A stretch of DNA of 64,000 bases. Origin: Terebella lapidaria (taxonomy: Eukaryota; Annelida; Polychaeta; Terebellida; Terebellidae). Below are positions 33,426-42,206 of the stretch, one piece after another. Under the pieces are notes generated by a model that was given only the letters and a program-made list of their open reading frames with translations, did no database searches and was not told the origin of the DNA. Position numbers and translations under genes: made by a program. The stretch spans positions 62,477,977 through 62,541,976 of the forward strand of contig OX424555.1 of assembly GCA_949152475.1 (NCBI GenBank), read 5' to 3'. Positions within the stretch are counted from its first letter, which is position 1; each line of letters starts with the position of its first letter.

Positions 33426-35959
33426 TTAGTTTGGTTACCGGTTTGGTTAGGTACTGACAACACTTGAGCTGTCCTTCTGTCAGTACCGGGACCATTGGGC
33501 CGAAATGCTAGCGGTTTCATGCCGTTACGTACTAGCACATCCTTAAGCCGAAAGCATCGCATCCAGCGATGGCCGGGCTTCTTGCAAAAGAAGCAAACCA
33601 TGGGTCGTCCGGGTTGCGGGGGTCGATCACCTTTCATCGGGGCCGTTGTTCGTAGGACAGAGAAGATAGCCGTTTCCTCGCACAGTCCATTCTCGTCACT
33701 AAGGACGCACTGGAAGGCTTCAGCCACCCACTCGCGTGAGCTGGTTGGCACTGAGTGTTCGTCGCAACCTTGTAGGCCGGTAGTGTCACTGTCCGCGGGG
33801 TCGTAGTAGGCCGCAATTTGCTCTGGGGTTAGTGTTTCCCCCTGAGTGACTTGTCCCATGGCACAGGACAGTTCTTCATTGACAGGGTCGTCTTCCGCGT
33901 ATCCACTTGCGGAAATGTCGGCACGTCGTGTGCCTCGATGTCGATCTCTGGCTGTCCTCCGTTGATGACTCTCTACCTTGAGAACGGCCGTAAGTGCCTC
34001 ACTGTAACTGTTAAAAGTGAGGGCACACAGTTTATCGGCAATGGGGTCGGGTTGGCCGTTCACGAATTGCGCAATTACAGTTCGTTGCTGCGACGTTGGC
34101 GTAACGTCATCGAACACTTGCTCCGCCAGGGCCTGGAGTCGCTCCATGTAGTGTTCCGCGTCCTCTTTTCGTTCCCGCTTGAGGAACGGGAAGTCGTCCC
34201 GTTTCGACTGTCGACGGGGCTCGGGTTCCCAGCCCTCTAGGAGTTGGCGACGGAACTCTCCCCAGGGAGTTGCGACCGGGATATTGAGAGCTAGCGCTTC
34301 AGCGCGGCCGCGTAGCGTGCTCCGGAAGGTCGTCGTCTTGTTGAGGTCGGAGTAAGTAAAGGCCGCAGTGAATTGTTCGAAACTCCGAACGTATTGAGTG
34401 AGATTGCCCTCCTTAAAGGTCGCACGCCATTGAGCCATTTTAGCCGTAGCCAACGTTTGGGGCTCAGACGTGAGTCTCTGTGGCGTGGGCGTGTCAACAC
34501 TCACCGCAACTGGTGTAGTCGCTGTAGTGGCCGTCGGAGTCGGAACAGCCGAAGTCGCCGGAGCCGTCGTATCTGGGCCGATCGGGGTCGCGTTAGCGGG
34601 GGCGGTCGGTGCTGTCGTCGCGGAGACGGCGAGCGATGCGGCGGGTGGTGCCGTCGTGTGGCTGGGGTCGTGTGGTGCTTGTGCAGCGGGGGCCGGTTGA
34701 CTGTATGGAGGCGTCACCCATGGTATCCCGACTGAGGGTGGGAATACAGCCGGTGGTGGATATCGGTATACCGATCCATCCGGGCATACACCATGGTACA
34801 CTAATCCAGGTTGTGCACCATGATAGCCGGTGTCAGCGATCACGCTGGGAACGCCACCATATCCAGGCGGTGGGTTCGCGTAGCCGACATGCGGTGAATA
34901 GTATCCGACAGCTACTCCATTTGGAACACCGCTTGTTGCGCCAGGGTATCCGACTGGCGGTACACCATATCCGTTGGTGTTTCCGACTGATTGTGAGATC
35001 GGAGGTCCGATCATTTGCACAACACTTTCTGCCGGAGCAGACACAACTTGATCTTGCGACGGATCGAAGCGCGGTTGTTCTCCGGTAGTCGGCGATGGTC
35101 GGTGCGTGGTCGGCGCGGGAGCGCGTGTGTCGGAAGTCGGCGTGTCGGGGTCGCAGGGTCGGCGACTTGATGTCGAGGGTGTTTGTCGGGGTCGCGCTTG
35201 TCGCATGGTGGCGCGAGGTTCCGCCATTGTGTCGCTGGGTCGTTGTTGTCGTAGCGGCGTCGCGATCCGGGTAGCGGTCGTCATCAGGATGTCTTCGGAT
35301 GTCGCTCCCGTCTGGCTGGGTCGTGTGTACTCTACCACCGTAGGCTCGGTCGGTATGCGTGAGTACATTTCTGGCGCGGGGCCGTGTTGTCTCGGCGTCA
35401 TGGACGGCGCCAGGGGTCGATTGGCCGAATAAGCGTTCGGCGGGGTCGATTCCGGAACATTGTCAGACTGACAAACCCACTGTCGTATCCGAGAGTTACT
35501 TGGTGGGTGCGTAACCATTGACGTGTCTATGGTTACCGGCCGAACGTCCACTGCTAATTGTTCTGGGTCGATATCACAATCTACGCTCGCTCTTTGACGT
35601 GAGCGCGTATAGTTTCTGTCGGCAAAGTCACTTTTCTGGGTCGCTCTAGCGGGCGTGGCCGAGTACGCTCTAGCGTGTGCACGCAGAATGTCACTTACTG
35701 TATGTGACGGCGCGAGCGGGTCTTCGTCTAGGAACTCCTGCACCAGGTCGGTAGGCGGCGAAAACGATCTCAGGGACGAATGGTCGCCAATGGAGTCGAA
35801 AAGGCCGGACGGTTGTTGCTCCTGCGACAGTGGAACTGTATCGCTCATGGCAACTGAGCGAGGGCCGGAAGGTCGGAAGGCCGAATTCGGATTGATCGTC
35901 ACTTCATCATCCGTAGGGTCGAGTGGCTCACCGCGGGAGGCTCCCGGGGCCAATGCCAT
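33383..35959 (-). CDS. Element A Gag polyprotein
   Basis: Intact 858-codon frame from ATG 35959. A second in-frame ATG (MSDTVPLSQ) lies 36 codons in. The N-terminal half is disordered and rich in Pro, Thr, Ser and Arg. An unusual Gly-Tyr-Pro-Val segment of ~90 residues (GYGVPPVGYPG to PSVGIPW) follows. The capsid-like retrotransposon Gag region starts near QWRATFKEGN and includes FEQFTAAF and WGEFRRQLLEGWEP. A single CCHC knuckle, CFFCKKPGHRWMRC, stands near the C-terminus. The stop TAG lies five bases beyond a candidate slippery heptamer (33395-33389), with pol in the -1 frame. It encodes the particle protein that packages element RNA. Confidence 0.92.
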   Translation of the reverse strand: MALAPGASRGEPLDPTDDEVTINPNSAFRPSGPRSVAMSDTVPLSQEQQPSGLFDSIGDHSSLRSFSPPTDLVQEFLDEDPLAPSHTVSDILRAHARAYSATPARATQKSDFADRNYTRSRQRASVDCDIDPEQLAVDVRPVTIDTSMVTHPPSNSRIRQWVCQSDNVPESTPPNAYSANRPLAPSMTPRQHGPAPEMYSRIPTEPTVVEYTRPSQTGATSEDILMTTATRIATPLRQQRPSDTMAEPRATMRQARPRQTPSTSSRRPCDPDTPTSDTRAPAPTTHRPSPTTGEQPRFDPSQDQVVSAPAESVVQMIGPPISQSVGNTNGYGVPPVGYPGATSGVPNGVAVGYYSPHVGYANPPPGYGGVPSVIADTGYHGAQPGLVYHGVCPDGSVYRYPPPAVFPPSVGIPWVTPPYSQPAPAAQAPHDPSHTTAPPAASLAVSATTAPTAPANATPIGPDTTAPATSAVPTPTATTATTPVAVSVDTPTPQRLTSEPQTLATAKMAQWRATFKEGNLTQYVRSFEQFTAAFTYSDLNKTTTFRSTLRGRAEALALNIPVATPWGEFRRQLLEGWEPEPRRQSKRDDFPFLKRERKEDAEHYMERLQALAEQVFDDVTPTSQQRTVIAQFVNGQPDPIADKLCALTFNSYSEALTAVLKVESHQRRTARDRHRGTRRADISASGYAEDDPVNEELSCAMGQVTQGETLTPEQIAAYYDPADSDTTGLQGCDEHSVPTSSREWVAEAFQCVLSDENGLCEETAIFSVLRTTAPMKGDRPPQPGRPMVCFFCKKPGHRWMRCFRLKDVLVRNGMKPLAFRPNGPGTDRRTAQVLSVPNQTGNQTKPAPPTPPTPSSNQ
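33389..33395 (-). promoter_or_regulatory. Candidate -1 frameshift site in element A (GTCAAAC)
   Basis: Read in the gag frame as G_TCA_AAC, five bases before the gag stop. Element B has GTTAAAC at the same place, a better slippery heptamer. The P-site change from TTA to TCA would weaken re-pairing. Confidence 0.4.
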
Positions 35960-36004
35960 CAATGCCGGTCAGGTCTGGGTCGATAATCCGAGACTAGCTC
36001 AGAT

Positions 36005-36022
36005 CCTGGTCGAACGGCGCCA
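36005..36022 (-). promoter_or_regulatory. Primer-binding site of element A
   Basis: Minus strand TGGCGCCGTTCGACCAGG starts two bases after the 5' LTR. The TGG start and the shared position in element B support tRNA priming. The tRNA species was not identified. Confidence 0.75.
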
Positions 36023-36023
36023 A

Positions 36024-36757
36024 TGTGAAGAATATCGTTCACGGCCGATATCAAGCCGGTTTAACTGGGTCGTCGTGTGATACAATAAGCCGGCAGTTTC
36101 AATTTAACTGTTTATTGTGGTGATAAGACTGATGATCAATCACGCACAATCAGGGTCGCACTCTCACCTACGTCGGGTGATATCCCAGTCTACGTTTCTA
36201 TAAATTCCTAGTATAGTCCTTTATACAACTTGCACATATATCCGATAGATTATATATATTAATATCGACGGTCTCACAGGAACTCTTGTATATACGTCCT
36301 GCCACTGGGATTTACACTTCACTTCTGCGCAGAAGACCGGGGCCGAGGGACCATGTGGCTGTGTAATTTCCCGCCAAGTGTAAGCGGTGTTGTGATAGGT
36401 TGAATGTGTGGTGCAATGCGCTGATGTCACCGGGAAAGTGGGTTTCCCCGGCTCGTGTCAATACTTGGAATGCCTGTATGTGTGCACGTGATGTATGGAG
36501 TATGTGTGTCAAGTTCTATGTTTAGAAGTCAGTGCATGTGAAGGTCAAGGTCGAGTAAACGGGGCCGAGTGTACTGAGCTAGCGGGGCCGCAGGTGCGTG
36601 GTTTGACCTGTGTATGTAACCATGACTACATGGAGTTTATACTTGTGATCGTATAGTGTGTACTTGTCCTGTATGTAAGTCATGTAGAATGAATGTTTGT
36701 TGTGGAAATGTGTAGTGCGCGGGAGGGACGGGAGTAACAGTCGCTAAAATTACTACA
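36024..36757 (-). repeat. 5' LTR of element A
   Basis: 734 bp, identical by eye to the 3' copy. AATAAA at 36116-36111. The interrupted FkbM N-terminal frame reads into it for about 40 codons before a stop. Confidence 0.95.
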
Positions 36758-36761
36758 TCTC
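36758..36761. repeat. Target site duplication of element A (right copy)
   Basis: TCTC directly after the LTR, matching 25728-25731. Confidence 0.92.
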
Positions 36762-37017
36762 GTAATGCTCCATTAGTGACTAAATTTTTGATCCCAGTTT
36801 TTGACGGATCTTTTCCTGCAGATGGCGAGTCTCGTTTCGCGCTGACTTTTGGCACACACGCCTCGTTTGATATACTCTCTCTTGACAGTGGCGACTCTCT
36901 GTGGAGGAGTATGTAGTACAATACAAATACACAAAAACAACAAGCGAGCAGTGCTGAATTTGTTCGCGAAGAAAGTAATTTGCACGCATTCATTCTTAGT
37001 GTAGGCCAAACTGTCAT
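36758..37017 (-). pseudogene. FkbM-like gene 2, N-terminal part cut off by element A
   Basis: Starts at ATG 37017 (a second in-frame ATG eight codons on). It encodes a short N-terminus, a hydrophobic anchor (SALLACCFCVFVLYYILLH, residues ~21-39) and a basic stem ending NGALRD. It then runs into the 5' LTR and stops at 36637. The order of short cytoplasmic tail, anchor and stem is the same as in the intact paralogue. The break falls in the codons for Arg-Asp, and the frame continues exactly at 25731 after removal of element and duplication. The surviving product would be a membrane stub of about 126 residues without the methyltransferase fold. Confidence 0.85.
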
Positions 37018-37843
37018 TGCACAGATCCTTTTTCAAAAGAAAAAATATTGATGCGCGTCCAGGAGCGCAATGAGTGGTATTATTCACAGTGAAGGAGCCA
37101 ACACATGCACACCTGTAGGCAGCGCGTGGAACGTCAATGTCGGTATGCCTACAGCCGACCTAACGGGCACCATATGTCACTAATAATTTCCTCTGACAAT
37201 CTTTACTGAATGCGGCACCCTGTGGCAAAGCTCCGTTCTCGGCCACTTTTAGCTGGGTTTGAACCATTTGAATACCAATACATTAAACAATATTATAAAT
37301 AGGCTGTGAAATAAAAATAAGCCATGTGTATCATAACGTTAGATCTTTTGATGATAGTTGATCCACATTATAGAGGTTTACATGTAGCCTATGTATATAC
37401 ATCATATTTAATATCAACAATATTGCATAAAAAATTGGTGCGCTTTGTGTTGTATTAGCCGAATAATAATCGCTAAATGTCTGAAAGGATGTCACACGTG
37501 CTACCGCCCTGTAGTCCACAGCTAATAACTTGGCGTGCAGCTTTCAATAAACCATACATCACTTCCAGACCTACATACCTGGTGGTTAATCAGGGTGACT
37601 TATAATGACATAGGCTACTTGTGACATACCCGAAGTATGGTTGGTTTATTTTCAATAGGTTACTGCTTGTGGCGTCAAATGCGTGCATTTGAAATTCGGC
37701 CTTCATTGAGGTAACTTCATTATTTCCTCTCGAGGTCATGTCTTTTAATATTTAGCTACCAATTTACTGATATAATCGTCAACGTACATTACAGTTTATG
37801 TTATTTATAAAACTTCGAAGTATCACCAAAGAGTGTAACATCA
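37018..37843. other. Intergenic, upstream of FkbM-like gene 2
   Basis: No gene seen. Likely holds the promoter of the split FkbM-like gene (minus). Confidence 0.45.
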
Positions 37844-37987
37844 ATAAGAGGCCCCACTCCAACAAAAATGCGTGACTGAGCAATTCTAAGTCGAGAAACT
37901 CAGGGTGACTTCAATGCCAGGGGACCGCTCAAGTTTCTATTGTTTGTGCGTGTTACATAGGGATATATAGAGAGTGGGGCCTCTTAT
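37844..37987. mobile_element. 144-bp MITE-like element with 16-bp perfect terminal inverted repeats
   Basis: Left end ATAAGAGGCCCCACTC (37844-37859) and right end GAGTGGGGCCTCTTAT (37972-37987) are perfect reverse complements around a 112-bp core with no coding capacity. No clear target duplication was found, so a hairpin-forming regulatory element is an alternative. Confidence 0.6.
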
Positions 37988-38062
37988 CACAACCAATACC
38001 GGCTATCTCGGTATATGCATTTTCCAGAATAATGAAATATCTCTATTTAATGCACCTTTGCC

Positions 38063-38800
38063 TTGTTCTCCGAGACCCATTATGTTATAAGGACCTCCTC
38101 GGTTAATAAACTCTGGTTTAGCTGGACGGGCCCTGCCTTGAATGAAATCGTATTTCGAGGATCGTTCTTTGGAATTGGCGACGTATCATCTGACAGCCAT
38201 GCACTCCGGTACGGAGTACCCCAGAATTCTGAGTTAGGGTCCAGTTTGTCCACGCTCTACACTATTCCACTGTACCGGATATCCCAGAAGCATGATATCG
38301 ACAATCACAACTATGTAGATGACACTGAAATGTGTCATTCGTACGATCCAGGCTCCAGGCTGTCAGGAAACTGCAGTTCTTCGTTGACGTGCATGTTTCA
38401 GTAAAATCAGAGACTGGGTGTAGTCCCACTCCCTCAAAGTGAATGAGGACAAGTCAAGCACGACCTGAGCCGCTATTTATAAGTCAACCTCTCTACAGAC
38501 AAGACAAGACATCACTGATCCCAGAAAAAAGTGTTAGGAACCTGGGTCTGTGCATCGATCAATATTTGTAACTATCATATCTCCAGGATATCCAGTATAC
38601 GAGGCTACGAGGCGAGGACGCCACCCAAAAATAATCACACCTGGATTATTGCAAGTCATTGCTTGTCGTTGCATTTGCAGAGCAATCAAACCGTCGCCAG
38701 ATGATCTAATATGTAAGGCGGCACGTAGTAGCGATTACAAAATTGATGCGAAAGGTTTTGCGACTGAATTCACTACAGCTGAATGTATTTAATGTGAATC
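38063..38800 (+). pseudogene. L2-like LINE reverse transcriptase remnant
   Basis: Decayed RT with YGVPQNSELGSSLSTLYTIPL where an intact L2-type element has YGVPQGSVLGP-type sequence, then NYVDDTEMCHS at the catalytic FADDT position. A short C-terminal piece with LDYCKSLL-like coding appears further on in shifted frames. Several stops and frameshifts are present. Element B begins 28 bp after this remnant and may have inserted into it. Confidence 0.65.
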
Positions 38801-38824
38801 GATTTATATTAGACTTTCTTATTG

Positions 38825-38828
38825 CCTA
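38825..38828. repeat. Target site duplication of element B (left copy)
   Basis: CCTA before the 5' LTR, repeated at 52084-52087. Confidence 0.9.
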
Positions 38829-39577
38829 TGTAGTAATTTTAGCGACTGTAACCCCCGTCCCTCCCGCGCATACATATTTCCACAACAAACATTCATTCTA
38901 CATGACTTACATACAGGACAAGTACACACTATACGATCACAAGCATAAACTCCATGTAGTCATGGTTACATACACAGGTCAATCCACATGCACTTGCGGC
39001 CCCATTCATTCGGTACATGTGACCCAGTTAGTTTCGGCCTTGACCTTTACAAGCACCTACTTCTAAACATAGAACATGACACACCCACCGCTCACATCAC
39101 GTGCACAGATACAAGCATAACAAGTCTTGACACGCGCCGGGGAAACCCACTTTCCCGGTGACATCAGCTCATACCACCACACATCTATCCAATCACAACA
39201 CCGCATGCATTTGGCGGGAAAACCTACACCACATGTTGCCGGCCCTGCAGTATTTCTGGGAGTTGAGTAAATGGCCGCAGTGAGCCCAGACGTATCGAAA
39301 TATTGTTGGAAGTTTGGCCGTGCTCGTATTGGACTATATCAGTTACCTGTGGACTAAATATATGTGAATTGTAACAGAGAAGGACTATAGTTTTCGGATA
39401 TCTTGTCGACAAGGAAATCACCGGACGTAGGTGTGTTTGCGGCCTTAGATGTGACTGTCTGAGTCATTGGACATTGTCGCCCGAATAAATTATTGAACTG
39501 TAGCTGCCGGCCTTGTGATTTACACAACGATCACAGACATTCGGCCTAATATCGGCCATCGAACGATATTTATCACA
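38829..39577 (+). repeat. 5' LTR of element B
   Basis: 749 bp, TGTAGTAATTTTAGCG to CGATATTTATCACA. AATAAA at 39484-39489. Contains an extra four bases (GACA) near 39535 relative to the 3' LTR. Confidence 0.95.
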
Positions 39578-39578
39578 T

Positions 39579-39596
39579 TGGCGCCGTGAGACCAGG
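39579..39596 (+). promoter_or_regulatory. Primer-binding site of element B
   Basis: TGGCGCCGTGAGACCAGG two bases after the LTR. It shares TGGCGCCG and ACCAGG with element A. Confidence 0.75.
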
Positions 39597-39626
39597 ATCT
39601 GAGCTAGTCTCGGATTACCGACCCTA

Positions 39627-42206
39627 ACTTACCGGCAGGGATGGCATTGGACCCGGGAGCGTTCTGAGGTGAGTCGGCCGACCAGACAGATGAAGAAGTT
39701 ACGTTCAACCCGACCTTCCGGCCCCCGCTCAGTTGTTATGAGCGACACAGTTCCGTTGTCACAGGAACAACAACCGACCGGCCTGTTCGACTCCATGGAC
39801 GAACATTCGACCCTGAGATCGTCTTCGCCGCCCGTCGACCTGGTACAGGAGTTCCTCGACGAAGACCCGCTCGCACCTCAACACACAGTAAGTGACATTT
39901 TGAGTGCACACGCTAGGGCGTATTCGGCAACGTCGGCCAGAACAATCCAGAGACTATTGAACTCTGCCGACAGAAACTATACGCGCTCACGTCAAAGAGC
40001 GAGCGTATATCGTGCTACCGACCCAGAACAGTTATCAGTGAACATTCGGCCGGTAACCATAGACACGTCAATGGTTACACACCCACCGAGTAACTCTCGG
40101 ATACGACAGTGGGTTTGTCAGTCTGACAATGTTCCGGAACCGGTCCCGCCGAGCGCTTATTCGGTAGATCGACCACTGGCGCCGTCAACGACGCCGAGAC
40201 GACACGACCCCGCGCCCGAGACGTACTCGCGCATACCGACCGAGCCAACGGTGGTAGAGTACACACAACCCGGCCAGGCGAGAGTAACGACAGAGAGCAT
40301 CCCGGCGACGACCGATGCCCCGATCGTGACACCTCTACGGCCGCAACGACCCAGCGACACGACGACGGAATTTCGCGCCACCACACGGCAAGCGCGTCTT
40401 CGCCAAGTACCGTCGACGTCAAATTGCCGACCCTGCGACCGCGACACGTTGACTTCCGACACGCGCGCTCCCGCGCCGACCATGTACCGACCGTCGTCGA
40501 CTACCGGAGAACAACCGCGCTTCGATCCTTCGCAAGATCAAGTTGTGTCTGCTCCGGCAGAAAGTGTTGTGCCAATGATCGGACCTCCGATCTCCCAATC
40601 AGTCGGAAACACCAACGGATATGGTGTACCACCAGTCGGATACCCTGGTGCAACAAGCGGTGTTCCGAATGGAGTAGCTGTCGGATACTACCAACCACTT
40701 GTCGGCTATATGAACCCACCACCCGGATACGGTGGCGTTCCAAGTGTGATAGCTGACACCGGCTATCATGGTGCACAAACCGGATTAGTGTACCATGGTG
40801 TAGGCCCAGACGGATCGACATACTGATATCCACCGCCGGCTGTAATCCCACCCTCAGTCGGGATACCATGGGTGACGCCACAATACAGTCAAACGGCCCC
40901 TGTCGCACCAATAGCGTACGACCCCAACAGCATTCCGGCACCACCCGCTACTTCGCCCGCCATCTCCGCGACAACAGCACCGACCGCACCCGCTAACACG
41001 ACCTCGGCAGCTCCGATTGTTACGACCTCAACTGCTCCGGCTGTCACGCCAACGACTGCTCCCGTCACAACAACGCCGACTGTGGTGAGCGTCGACACGC
41101 CCACGCTCCAGAGACTCACGTCTGAGCCCCAACCGTTAGCAATGGCTAAAACGGCTCAATGGCGTGCGACCTTCAAAGAGGGCAATCTCACACAGTACAT
41201 ACGGAGCTTCGAGCAATTCACTGCGGCCTTCACATATTCCGACCTCAACAAAACAACGACCTTCCGGAGTACGCTGCGCGGCCGCGCCGAAGCGTTAGCT
41301 CTTAACATTCCGGTCAAGACTCCCTGGGAGGAGTTTCGTTGTCAGCTCTTGGAGGGTTGGGAACCCGCACCTCGTCGGCAGTCCAAACGGGACGATTTTC
41401 CGTTTCTAAAAAGAGAACGGAAGGAGAATGCGGAACATTACTTGGAACGGCTTCAAGCTCTGGCTGAGCAAGTGTTTGACGATGTCACGCCAGAGTCCCG
41501 GCAACGAACAGTAATCTCCCAGTTCGTCAACGGCCAACCCGACCACATTGCCGACAAACTGTGCGTGTTCACTTTCCATAGTTACGGTGAAGCGCTGACG
41601 GCCGTCCTCAAAGCTGAAAGTCGTCAGCAACGGACAAACAGAGATCGTCAGAGGGGCACACGACGTGCCGACATCTCCGTGAACGGATACATGGATGATG
41701 ATTGTGTCGACCAAGAACTGTCCTGTGCCATGGGACAGATCAATCAGGGGGAAGCACCAACCCTTGAACAAGTTGTGGCTTACTACGACCCCGCCGACAG
41801 TGACACAACCGGCCTTCAAGGATGTGAAGAACATTCTGTGCCAGCGTGCTCACGCGAGTGGGTAGCGGAAGCTTTCCAGTGCGTCCTCAGTGACGAGAAT
41901 GGACTATGCGAGGAGACAGCCATCTATTCCGTCCTGCGAACTACGGCCCCGACTAAAGGCGATCGACCCCCACAGCCCGGACGACCAGCCGTGTGCTTTT
42001 TCTGTAAGAAGCCCGGCCATCGCTGGATGCGATGTTTTCGGCTTAAAGACGTGTTAGTGCGCAATGGCATGAAGCCACTAACTTTTCGACCTAAAAGTGC
42101 TGGTACTGACCGAAGGACAGATCAAGTATTGTCAGTACCTAACCAAATCGGCAACCAAACTAAGTCGGCCCCGACGGTGCCAACGGCCCAGTCGTTAAAC
42201 CAGTAG
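39627..42206 (+). pseudogene. Element B Gag, broken
   Basis: Homologue of the intact 858-residue Gag of element A. It carries an early TGA seven codons after the ancestral ATG (near 39640) and a 14-bp deletion between short TCCGA-type repeats just downstream. From the internal ATG at 39738 (MSDTVPLSQ) the frame is open to a nonsense codon at 40824-40826, TAC-TGA-TAT where element A reads TAC-CGA-TAT. The same frame continues to the normal stop at 42204-42206 and includes the capsid-like region (FKEGNLTQYIRSFEQF) and the knuckle CFFCKKPGHRWMRC. A Gly-Tyr-Pro-rich segment precedes the nonsense codon. Without readthrough the product lacks capsid and nucleocapsid. Confidence 0.88.
42194..42200 (+). 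promoter_or_regulatory. Candidate -1 ribosomal frameshift site GTTAAAC
   Basis: Read G_TTA_AAC in the gag frame, followed by CAG and the gag stop. Pol is open in the -1 frame across the overlap (42164 onward). GUUAAAC is a known slippery heptamer in an arterivirus. A downstream stem or pseudoknot was not evaluated. Confidence 0.55.

Larger units (their letters stand above)
25732..36757 (-). mobile_element. LTR retrotransposon A: Ty3/Gypsy-type, non-autonomous, recent insertion
   Basis: Element of 11,026 bp on the minus strand: LTR, primer-binding site, gag, integrase-only pol, 1.45-kb non-coding spacer, large ORF3, polypurine tract, LTR. The two 734-bp LTRs start TG, end CA and show no difference when read side by side; the target duplication is TCTC. 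It sits inside the coding sequence of FkbM-like gene 2, in the same orientation. Protease, RT and RNase H are missing through an in-frame deletion relative to element B. Because LTR identity indicates recent reverse transcription, the enzyme must have come from another copy. No env-like protein with a signal peptide or membrane segment is present. Confidence 0.93.

Noticed and set aside
38743..39066. ORF running from the L2 remnant into the element B LTR
   Set aside because: A junction artefact of the insertion. The LTR part (VVILATVTPVPPAH) is the same reading seen at the other LTR edges.
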